From Rufibacter latericius (lineage in GTDB: Bacteria; Bacteroidota; Bacteroidia; Cytophagales; Hymenobacteraceae): a stretch of 64,000 nucleotides of DNA. Position 1 is the first letter of the stretch. Each line of letters opens with the position of its first letter. This document shows, piece by piece, positions 28,601-35,726 of this stretch. The notes under the pieces were generated by a model that was not told the DNA's origin, searched no databases, and was given only the letters and a program-made list of their open reading frames with translations. The translations under genes were made by a program, and so were the position numbers. The DNA lies in assembly GCF_003721515.1 (NCBI RefSeq), contig NZ_RJJD01000001.1, positions 558,001-622,000 on the forward strand, in the 5' to 3' direction.

Positions 28601-29254
28601 ATTCTTCAATATCCCTTTTTCATCTATCAAAGAAGGGTTGGGGTTGATGACCAAAACGGATTTGAAGTAAATGTCAACGGTGAACTCGACCTCCTGTCCG
28701 GCGTACCCGTTGGCGTTGGCCACCGTTCCGTAGGAGGCTTTCTCCTCGCCGGTCTTTGTGTCCAGGTAATACCGGAACTGGTACTCCCAGTCAAAGGTGG
28801 TCCCGGAGGTGGCGTTTGTCCTCCAGGCTCCGGTTGAGAGGTTTACCCATATCTTTTTGAAACCCTCCTCATCCTGTTTTATGGCGATGAAGCTTGACCC
28901 TCCAAGCCTGTTTGGGAAAGGGTTGTTTGCCCTTAAGGGGCTAGGGAAGGCCTGTGCCCCCCCGCTGACGGCGTAAAAGGTCGCCCCGGGCTCTACTTGG
29001 CTACTATAGAGGGGGCTTCCCCGCTCCGGTTTCCCATTGGAACCATTGAACCTAGTGGTAGGGCCGGTGAAGGATTTGGCGACTATTTTGGCGGGCAGCG
29101 CAAAATTACCTCCTGCAGCCCCTCCTGTTAGGTTTACCTCGATACTGTCCGGGGGAGCGGGGATAGGGGCTTGAGCAAATACGGATGCAGAGAGAAGCTG
29201 ATAGAGGGCCACTAATAGCATTGTCTGAATGGTTACAAGCTTTCTCATGATCAT
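25631..29254 (-). CDS. Large secreted lipase/esterase-like protein with T9SS sorting domain
   Basis: A 1207-residue protein with a Sec signal (about 1-27) and a C-terminal type A sorting domain ('LSLYPNPTGESLHVTF', 'GKATGIYLLRLTTDEG'), so it is exported by the type IX system. A beta-rich N-terminal region (about 30-340) precedes a PGAP1/lipase-like alpha/beta-hydrolase domain (about 340-640): oxyanion 'VILVHGMWSNPKAW' and nucleophile elbow 'VVAHSLGGLM' near Ser430. Then come several Big/Ig-like domains, including a T9SS-associated one ('YCVGETAQPLSATGSNLKWY'). Start is either the codon at 29254 or the Met two codons on. It could act on lipids or esters outside the cell. R-type repeats lie on both sides. 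Confidence 0.85.
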   Translation of the reverse strand: MIMRKLVTIQTMLLVALYQLLSASVFAQAPIPAPPDSIEVNLTGGAAGGNFALPAKIVAKSFTGPTTRFNGSNGKPERGSPLYSSQVEPGATFYAVSGGAQAFPSPLRANNPFPNRLGGSSFIAIKQDEEGFKKIWVNLSTGAWRTNATSGTTFDWEYQFRYYLDTKTGEEKASYGTVANANGYAGQEVEFTVDIYFKSVLVINPNPSLIDEKGILKNDLDAIAALKPPFKVKGVSTDGVTKLLLVLETNKKEDVRFTLPDLEDGSFGTLNQPDQRKKELTLPSERAVVDGKEKWLAVAVYTAPDSYGEGHKLKGGRKVPVFITKPANGEKYELSLRLYTPPVILVHGMWSNPKAWEGDEDRRFRNYLNFNGFEIPENQVADYSFNNYSTFDPMNAGLPVRAVEVATLQALRNYGELDIACTQVDVVAHSLGGLMTRSFAQQTYYTKASNYRKGYVHKLITLGTPHLGTPLGPLLYEAKPNILLLNVQPSQGSFFEGLTYNAITQWAKQPIGTCHRDFNPEESNAYANLEETKVKSHAITGTYGVSGLDLVGVIGGLLQILTDRLDLVIGDPMSTHQKVFGNKPNDVIVPLGSQEGKLGAEAVTPFSNTIHSGPSVLSDTETSSIAIQKRVRDLLISNDPDLFAPSFPKPGIRPKKSTMNPDSEGILADGKRLRGGQANSKRTGTGKERVSIVSPGRGEAFDHKAGNKITLKYAPVGGSKPLATLFLIEGVGMVSVPATAPFEATFEITKDMPLGKVNIALLSRDSSGLAMADTSHIFIQASSPITRLSVTPKEILLDSLLRQAPLSLSGKYLDGADSVTVYLNRAGATFRALKGSEIVKVEGAGLVTAVKAGTDLVEVKYGDQTLTVPVTVSPDFALSVLKGDSITFPPIGDREVSDPSFGLTASAASDLPVMFTLVSGPATLHGDILTLTGLGKVTIKAFSEGDIYHRKAQEATQTFCVSPTVPTVTPAVSYCVGETAQPLSATGSNLKWYSASTGGAALAQAPTPATVSAGVTDYYVSQTENGCESLRAKVTVTIKALPAVTLIPFANTVCSTNANFGLSEGSPAGGTYSGPGVSNGIFNATLAGVGSHSITYTYWVNGCMETASQEITVSTCTGIAESELSKSLSLYPNPTGESLHVTFTIPKKTAVELTLFDSKGKEVLRERFSKVSGEFNQRLDLKGKATGIYLLRLTTDEGGIVRRVVKQ

Positions 29255-29460
29255 GGGTTATATGAAATGAATTTATGGTTTGAATAACCGGTTCCATAAG
29301 GGACTAGTGACTAATGGGATAATAGTGACTCAAACGGTTGTTCACCATTGGCCAAAGTGGGTGATTGGGAGACTTGATTAGTATATGAATAGATTAAAGG
29401 ATGAGAGTTGATACAATATTAAATAATAAAATTTTCCAATTTTTTATCAAAAATATCTTT

Positions 29461-29512
29461 AAACCACCAATAAAGGAATACCTACTTGTTGGTATTCCTT
29501 TATTGGTGGTTT
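29461..29512. repeat. Perfect 22-bp inverted repeat, 8-nt loop
   Basis: Arms 29461-29482 and 29491-29512 are exact reverse complements. It sits about 200 nt upstream of the lipase start and faces neither gene end, so it is not an obvious terminator. Confidence 0.9.
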
Positions 29513-29946
29513 ATAAACTCTTAAAATCTAATTTGCTCTATATTTGTATGAAAATGGTGGTTACAACCCTGATCAGCTTACAAGGAAGTAATCCTACAAT
29601 CACACCTTGATTTCGCTTTTGGTCCCTTATTACATGGGTTAAGGCTTTACCCATAAATTTAGAAGTAATCCTGATTAACATGGCAAAAGGAATATAAGGG
29701 CAACCGAGTAGGTGCTTGTATTTCAAGGATGAGAGGTGTATTCCCCGTCTAGGGATACTTTAGGCCAACTTGGATGGGTCTAAACCCCACCATTGACTCA
29801 CCTTCATTACTAGCCTCTTCCTTCTGGGGAATCTTTTAGTTTCTGGCCAATGGAACCATATGGCTCTTATGTAAAACTAGTCATAAATAAAATGACACTT
29901 TACAGGAGCAATAGCTAGCATGCATTCGCCCTCCTTGAAATTCTAC

Positions 29947-30310
29947 CTATTCTGATGCTTTTCCAAAAGCAGTAAGGGCGCTTGAAAATTTCCTCTTCAT
30001 ATTGTCCTCAAAATATTGTCCTCAAAGCTATCCAAGTAGCTCTCTGTTATTTTGAGGTTGCTATGCCCCAAAGCTTCTGAGATCAATCCCAACGGAGCCC
30101 CTGCCCTTTTCATGACGGTAGAGAAGGAATGCCGGGCTGAGTAAGGAGAAACATTCTTTTCAATGCCACCCCCAAAGCGATTCTTTTGATGTATTTATTA
30201 ATGTACTTCGTAATGTTCCTTACCCTCGCCAATTCCCTTTCCGGCCTTAGGCACTCTTCCAGAAGAGAGAAGATGTAAGTGTCAGGCTTACTGTCTTTAG
30301 CCCTCCGCAA
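29947..30310 (-). pseudogene. Tyrosine recombinase (integrase) C-terminal remnant
   Basis: The remnant begins near 30310 with 'RRAKDSKPDTYIFSLLEECLRPERELARVRNITKYINKYIKRIA', the inter-motif region of Bacteroidota phage-type integrases. Near 30165-30175 the frame shifts, and the next frame reads the catalytic core: 'YSARHSFSTV' (ARH box), 'ISEALGHSN' (GH) and 'ESYLDSF' (nucleophile Tyr). A 14-nt tandem duplication (30001-30014 repeated from 30015) then breaks the frame again; removing it restores 'EDNMKRKFSSALTAFGKASE' and a stop at 29947-29949. The N-terminal half is missing. It is clearly non-functional, and it marks a former integration event next to the orphan susCD. Confidence 0.88.
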
Positions 30311-30733
30311 AGTACCCGTCCTGGAGCTACCAGCTACCTCCTAAAACTAAGTACACTTCATTCTAACTCACCAGCACCTTCTTTCAACTCCTGACACTAC
30401 TACAAGGGCCCACTTAGCCATCAGATACATGAAAGCAATGATCTAGTAATCGATTTAGAGCACCTTGATCAAAGTCTGTATTGAATCTTTATTTCAGCGG
30501 TTAAGCTGAATTTCTAGCCAAACTTCCTGCACCTGATTCAAATGAAATGCACTCCCACTTGGTCTTTCTAGCCGGGCCAGGATCTATTATCAAAGCAATA
30601 TTTTAAAAACGATAAAATAATTATTTCATAAAATCTGTCTAAACCCACAAAGTGTTGCCTCTAATATTTCAATAGCTCAAACTCTTACCATCCTTTTACC
30701 TCCACTATCATTAACCCTTTTACCAAGAAAAAT

Positions 30734-33694
30734 ATGCAACACTTTTTACCCCGAGGGTTGAAATATCTCCTCCTAATTCCTATCTACTTTATAGCCCACT
30801 CTATGGCGGTGGCTCAGGGTATCACCGTGAAAGGCAAGGTGACTGACGATAGTGGTGCCGGCCTTCCAGGAGTGACTGTACTTTTGAAAGGAACTACGAA
30901 TGCTGCCCCTACCGATGTGAACGGGGCCTACAGCATTAATGTACCTAGCGCAAACGGAACTCTGGTATTCTCTTACCTTGGTTTTCTGCCCCAAGAGGTT
31001 CCCATTAACAACAGGACCACTATTGATGTGCAATTAGGAACAGATTCTAAGGCATTGGATGAAGTAGTGGTGGTAGGATATGGTACCCAAAAGCGATCTG
31101 ATATCACCGGGTCTGTCGCTTCCATCCCCAAGGACAGGCTTTCAAACCTTCCCGTAACTGACATCACCCAGGCCATTCAGGGTACAACAGCCGGTTTGAG
31201 CATTTCTCAGGGCTCGTCTGTTCCGGGTAGCTCTGGATCCATTCAGGTGAGAGGGGTGAATTCCATTAATGCAAGCAACAGTCCTTTTATAGTGGTAGAC
31301 GGGGTTCCTTTCTTTGGGGCTTTAAATGACCTCAACCCTAATGATGTGGAGTCAATGGAGGTTTTGAAGGATGCATCTTCGGTGGCTATTTACGGTACAA
31401 GGGGAGCCAATGGGGTAATCCTGATTACCACGAAGCGAGGTTCCACCGGGAAACCTCGGGTAAGTTATAGTGGGTACTACGGTGTGGAGAACATTTCCCA
31501 TGAGCTGAAGCCCATGTCACCAGAGGCGTATGTGCAGAAATACAAAGACTACATGATTGCCGTAGGCCTCACGCAAACGCAGGTACTTCCAAACAACAGA
31601 GAAGTAGATGCCTATAATGCGGGTCTCACCACCGACTGGTTAGACGAAGCTTCTCAGACCGGAAAGATTCAGGAACACAATCTTAGTATTTCCGGTGGAA
31701 CAGAAGCCATCCAATACTTCCTGGGTGGAGGGTACCTGACCCAAAGCGGCGTGGTAAAAGGGTATGAATTCAACCGGGCTAGCATTCGGGCAAACCTGGA
31801 TGCCACCGTCACCAGTTTTCTGAAAGTAGGCACCTCTTTGTTTTTCGCAGACAAGAACTCTGACGGCGGACGGGCCAACCTTTTAAATGCCACCGCCATG
31901 AGCCCCTATTCAGTACCAACTGATGCTTTGGGGAATTATGAGATTTACCCAATGTTCCCGGAGCTGCTTTTCGCCAATCCCATGTTGGGCTTGACGACAG
32001 ACAGAATAGACCGAAACAAAAACCTGAACGGAAGTGCGTATGCGGAGGTAACACCTGGGTTTATCAAAGGACTTAAGTACAGACTGAATGCTTCTGCCGT
32101 TTACCAGATAGGCCGGCAAAGCGGCTATACCGGTCGGCTTGCCAATGATTTGGTGGGTTCTGCCTATGCCAATAACAGTGAAAGCCAAAACTGGGTGTTG
32201 GAGAACATCCTGTCTTACAATAAAGACTGGGGCAAACACCACATTGACTTAACTGGTTTGTACAGTGCCCAGGAAACAGAATATGTCTGGTCAGGTGCCT
32301 CTTCCAATACCTTCATCAATGACCAGCTTTCCTTTAATTCCTTGGAATCTGGGTTAAACAGAACATCCTCCTCAGACGGAAACAGATCCTCTCTCCTCTC
32401 GCAGATGGGCAGGGTCAATTATTCCTATGACAGCCGCTACCTGTTAACGGTTACTGCAAGAAGAGACGGTTACTCAGCGTTTGGAGCAAACACAAATAAA
32501 TACGGCCTGTTCCCTTCCCTGGCCCTTGGCTGGAACATAGCCAATGAAAGGTTCTTCCAGGATTTAGAATTCGTGAACCAACTCAAGTTGCGGTTCTCCT
32601 ATGGTAAATCCGGAAACCAGGCAATAGGCGTAAACCAAACTTCTACTATTGCTAACAGCGTCCGGATTCCTTTTAATGGCGCAAGTGCGGTAGGCGTTTT
32701 AGCGGGTACTTTAGGAAATGCCAACCTAAACTGGGAAACCACTACTTCCTCCAACGTTGGGATTGATTTTGGCTTCCTTCGCAACAGAATCCATGGAACC
32801 CTTGAGGTATACCAAACCAAGTCAGAAGACATCCTGCTGAGAAGAAACATCCCGGTTATCTCAGGGTACACCTCGGTATGGGACAACCTGGGCGTGCTTG
32901 AAAACCGAGGCATTGAATTCACCCTGAACACCGTGAACGTAGAAGCAGGCAAATTCAGATGGGAAACCAACTTTAACATCACCTCCAACAAAAACAAGCT
33001 GGTTGATATCTACGGTGACGGAAAAGACGACGTGGTGAACCGGTGGTTCATTGGAAAGCCTCTGGGTGCCATCTATGACTACAGACTGACTGGCATTTGG
33101 CAGCAGGGAGAAGACAACACCGGCTCTGACCCAACCGCAAAACCCGGCGATCTGAAGTTTGAAGACATAAACCAGGACGGGATCATCAACGCCGATGATA
33201 GAGTGTACCTGGGGTCAACCCTGCCTAAATGGTATGGTGGCCTTACCAACACGTTCCACTACAACAATTTCCACTTGAGCGTTTTCGTACAAACCTCCCA
33301 GGGCTCACTAAAAGGCAACCCAGACGTTTATTACGGTGATGAGGCCGGCAAGAGAAACCTGCCTGCAGAATTTGGCTACTGGACCCCAGAAAACCGCAGC
33401 AATGAGTGGCCTTCTCTAAGCTACAGAAACCCAAGAGGCTACAGCTTTCCTAAAGACAACAGCTATGTACGCATCAAAGATGTAAGGCTCAGCTATACAG
33501 TACCGGGTTCTTTCCTGGAGAAATATAGCCTGAGCAATTTAACGCTCTACGTGGCCGGAAGAAACCTGTACACCTTCACCGATTGGATAGGATGGGATCC
33601 TGAGAACAACCATTCTTCCAGAGGATCTGGTGACTGGGCCAACAATTACCCGTTAGTGAGATCCATTTCCTTTGGCCTTAACGTGACCCTTTAG
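30734..33694 (+). CDS. SusC/RagA-family TonB-dependent receptor (orphan pair)
   Basis: A 986-residue complete SusC. Signal peptide about 1-28, then a carboxypeptidase-regulatory-like domain (about 30-105, 'VKGKVTDDSGAGLPGVTVLLKGTT'), the TonB-linked motif 'LDEVVVVGYGTQKRSDITGSV' near 110-130, the plug with 'IQVRGVNSINASNSPFIVVDGVPF' and 'DVESMEVLKDASSVAIYGTRGANGVILITTK', and a barrel ending in the usual '...SFGLNVTL'. It imports an unknown oligosaccharide together with the SusD 22 nt downstream. No glycosidase is on the same strand; the nearest enzyme is the convergent GH97. The unusually short N terminus lacks an STN domain, so no anti-sigma signalling is expected. Confidence 0.96.
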   Translation: MQHFLPRGLKYLLLIPIYFIAHSMAVAQGITVKGKVTDDSGAGLPGVTVLLKGTTNAAPTDVNGAYSINVPSANGTLVFSYLGFLPQEVPINNRTTIDVQLGTDSKALDEVVVVGYGTQKRSDITGSVASIPKDRLSNLPVTDITQAIQGTTAGLSISQGSSVPGSSGSIQVRGVNSINASNSPFIVVDGVPFFGALNDLNPNDVESMEVLKDASSVAIYGTRGANGVILITTKRGSTGKPRVSYSGYYGVENISHELKPMSPEAYVQKYKDYMIAVGLTQTQVLPNNREVDAYNAGLTTDWLDEASQTGKIQEHNLSISGGTEAIQYFLGGGYLTQSGVVKGYEFNRASIRANLDATVTSFLKVGTSLFFADKNSDGGRANLLNATAMSPYSVPTDALGNYEIYPMFPELLFANPMLGLTTDRIDRNKNLNGSAYAEVTPGFIKGLKYRLNASAVYQIGRQSGYTGRLANDLVGSAYANNSESQNWVLENILSYNKDWGKHHIDLTGLYSAQETEYVWSGASSNTFINDQLSFNSLESGLNRTSSSDGNRSSLLSQMGRVNYSYDSRYLLTVTARRDGYSAFGANTNKYGLFPSLALGWNIANERFFQDLEFVNQLKLRFSYGKSGNQAIGVNQTSTIANSVRIPFNGASAVGVLAGTLGNANLNWETTTSSNVGIDFGFLRNRIHGTLEVYQTKSEDILLRRNIPVISGYTSVWDNLGVLENRGIEFTLNTVNVEAGKFRWETNFNITSNKNKLVDIYGDGKDDVVNRWFIGKPLGAIYDYRLTGIWQQGEDNTGSDPTAKPGDLKFEDINQDGIINADDRVYLGSTLPKWYGGLTNTFHYNNFHLSVFVQTSQGSLKGNPDVYYGDEAGKRNLPAEFGYWTPENRSNEWPSLSYRNPRGYSFPKDNSYVRIKDVRLSYTVPGSFLEKYSLSNLTLYVAGRNLYTFTDWIGWDPENNHSSRGSGDWANNYPLVRSISFGLNVTL

Positions 33695-33716
33695 CAAAAC
33701 CCTCAATACAGAAAAA

Positions 33717-35318
33717 ATGAAAAGATATATAAAGTTTTTAGTTGGTGCCTGTATCAGTTTACAGACGTTTACCGCCTGTGACAAGAGCTTCCTGGAGGAA
33801 GAAGTTTTAGGTTCCTACTCTCCCTCTACCTTGAATGACCCAGCTGGTTTTGAAGCTTCTTTGATTGGCCTTTACAACCACCAAAGCAACCTGTACACCA
33901 TGAGTGATGCCCAGGGCTGGATATCTGTTTGGCAGGTGGGCACTGATATTACCTGGGCTACCCAAGCCCAGGGCATTGAGGTTCCTTATACCAATTATGC
34001 TACCCTCACTCCCCTAGATGGGGCTGCCCGTGATGCCTGGAGATGGGCGTATATCATGGTGAACAATACCAATGTGATCATCAAGAATGTCGAAGATCCT
34101 GCCTTAACGGGCCTCACAGAGGAGCAGAAAGCTAAAATAGATGCCGAAGCCCGCTTCTTCAGAGGCTTCGCCTATAACTTCCTGGCCAATGCTTTTGGGG
34201 CTGTTCCTTTGGTAACCGAACCGCTTACCGCCCCTAAAACAGATTTCGTGCGCGCTCCTCTGCAAGAAGTAAATGCCCTGATTGAAGCCGACCTGCTGTA
34301 TGCCGCCCAAAACCTGCCTGAGATAGGTGCTGCCAAAGCACAGGCCAGAGCTAATAAATACATGGCGCATCAACTGCTGGCCGAGGCCTATTTGCGCATG
34401 GGCAAACCAGCTGAAGCCGAGGTTCAGGCCGACAATGTGATTAACAGTGGAAAGTTCAGCCTGATCAAAGCCCGCTACGGGGTAAAAGCCAACCAACCAG
34501 GGGACCCTTTCTCTGACATGTTCATCTATGGCAACCAACGCAGAAGCCAGGGTAACACAGAGGGTATTTGGGTGATGGAAGCAGAGAATCCAAGAAACGT
34601 ACCGGGTGGGATGACCAACAACCCACAGCAGCGTAGGAACTGGCAAGCCTCTTACCACAGCAGAAGGGGAATGCTAGCCGCCGATTCTCTTGGCGGACGC
34701 GGGATTGGCCGGATGCGCCTTAACAACTGGGTTCTGTACGGCTTGTATGACGCCAATGACATGCGGAACTCAAAACACAACATCCGCCGGGAATTCTTTT
34801 ACAACGACCCTACGTATGTAGATTACAAAAAGAAGGTACCATACACAGGCCCAGACACCCTATTCATCATCAATCCTTACATCACCAAGTGGGGGCAGTT
34901 TGATCCCCAGGATGTGTTCGGGTTCGGGATGTGGAAAGACTTTATCTTAATGCGCCTGGGCGAAACCTACCTGCTCCGCGCCGAAGCCCAGTTTAAACAA
35001 GGCAAGATGGGCGAGGCAGCAGCATCCATCAATGTCTTACGCGAACGGGCCCATGCCCCATTGGTCACTGCGGCAGATATTACCATGGACTTTATTCTGG
35101 ATGAGCGGGTAAGGGAACTGATTGGCGAGGAAAACCGCCGTTTAACCCTTATGCGAACAGGCACCTTGGTAGACAGAGCCCTGCGCTTAAATGCAACAGC
35201 TCCCATCAACCCAATTGTAGGTCTGTCCCAAACCCACCTCCTGCTGCCTATTCCCAAAAATGAAATCGACCTGAACAAAGACGCCGTCCTGACGCAGAAT
35301 CCAGGATATAATAACTAA
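33717..35318 (+). CDS. SusD/RagB-family lipoprotein (orphan pair)
   Basis: A 533-residue SusD with a lipoprotein signal (Cys21 in 'FTAC'). SusD features: 'AEARFFRGFAYNFLANAFGAVPLVTEPL' near residue 140-170, 'MAHQLLAEAYLRMGKPAEAEVQADNVI' TPR helices, 'DFILMRLGETYLLRAEAQFKQGKMGEAAASINVLRERA' and a C-terminal '...QNPGY' ending. It starts 22 nt after susC, so they form a bicistron. A strong terminator follows at 35348-35400, showing that the transcription unit consists of just the pair. The cargo cannot be deduced; it may import products made by the neighbouring arabinogalactan locus (inference). Confidence 0.95.
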   Translation: MKRYIKFLVGACISLQTFTACDKSFLEEEVLGSYSPSTLNDPAGFEASLIGLYNHQSNLYTMSDAQGWISVWQVGTDITWATQAQGIEVPYTNYATLTPLDGAARDAWRWAYIMVNNTNVIIKNVEDPALTGLTEEQKAKIDAEARFFRGFAYNFLANAFGAVPLVTEPLTAPKTDFVRAPLQEVNALIEADLLYAAQNLPEIGAAKAQARANKYMAHQLLAEAYLRMGKPAEAEVQADNVINSGKFSLIKARYGVKANQPGDPFSDMFIYGNQRRSQGNTEGIWVMEAENPRNVPGGMTNNPQQRRNWQASYHSRRGMLAADSLGGRGIGRMRLNNWVLYGLYDANDMRNSKHNIRREFFYNDPTYVDYKKKVPYTGPDTLFIINPYITKWGQFDPQDVFGFGMWKDFILMRLGETYLLRAEAQFKQGKMGEAAASINVLRERAHAPLVTAADITMDFILDERVRELIGEENRRLTLMRTGTLVDRALRLNATAPINPIVGLSQTHLLLPIPKNEIDLNKDAVLTQNPGYNN

Positions 35319-35347
35319 AAAGAAAGTACTAATTTCCTGATAGTTTC

Positions 35348-35400
35348 TTCAAAGAGAAAAGCCAGGCCTCCTATTTGGAAGCCTGGCTTTTCTCTTTGAA
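35348..35400 (+). terminator. Terminator after the orphan susD
   Basis: A perfect 20-bp stem (35348-35367 with 35381-35400), 13-nt loop, with T-rich sequence within the right arm. Confidence 0.88.
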
Positions 35401-35670
35401 GTTAATTCTGATAATTCTTTACTCATTATTATCAAGCCAGAGTATCCAGGAACCTGCCAGAACCAAAAAGGGAGTTGAACAAATGCTTTCTTACCATTTT
35501 GGGTGTAAAATGGAGCTTCTAATTTTGACAAGAAATTTAACTTGCCATCAATTTATCGGCTCAGACCAATATCTGGCAGCGGCTAACAAAGTACTGTTCT
35601 AATGGAGCCAATCAAACCAGAATCAAACAACAAGCTTCGACCAAGTCAGGGATAAGGAGAGGATTTTGGT

Positions 35671-35720
35671 ACCTCCTGTTTTAAGGCCGTTCTTCAGAAA
35701 ACGGCCTAAAAACAGGAGGT
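35671..35720. repeat. Recurring intergenic palindrome, copy with 21-bp arms
   Basis: Arms 35671-35691 and 35700-35720 pair at 20 of 21 positions around an 8-nt loop. It contains the family core (CTGTTTTAAGGCCGTT). It lies just past the GH97 stop and would end that minus-strand transcript or stabilise its 3' end. Confidence 0.85.
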
Positions 35721-35726
35721 AAACCG

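Larger units (their letters stand above)
29255..30733. other. Accessory spacer: hairpin, repeat and integrase remnant
   Basis: This 1.48-kb AT-rich gap contains a perfect 22-bp inverted repeat (29461-29512), a degenerate R-type repeat (about 29714-29765), a decayed tyrosine recombinase (29947-30310) and, near 30640-30733, the presumed promoter of the next susC. A 69-codon frame at 29401-29610 overlaps the inverted repeat and is not credible. Confidence 0.75.
35319..35726. other. Convergent spacer after the orphan susCD
   Basis: About 400 nt without a credible gene. It holds the susD terminator (35348-35400) and one strong copy of the recurring palindrome (35671-35720) that directly follows the GH97 stop codon. 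Confidence 0.75.

Noticed and set aside
29401-29610. 69-codon plus-strand frame upstream of the lipase
   Set aside because: It overlaps a perfect 22-bp inverted repeat, has AT-rich low-complexity coding and no homology that I recognise.
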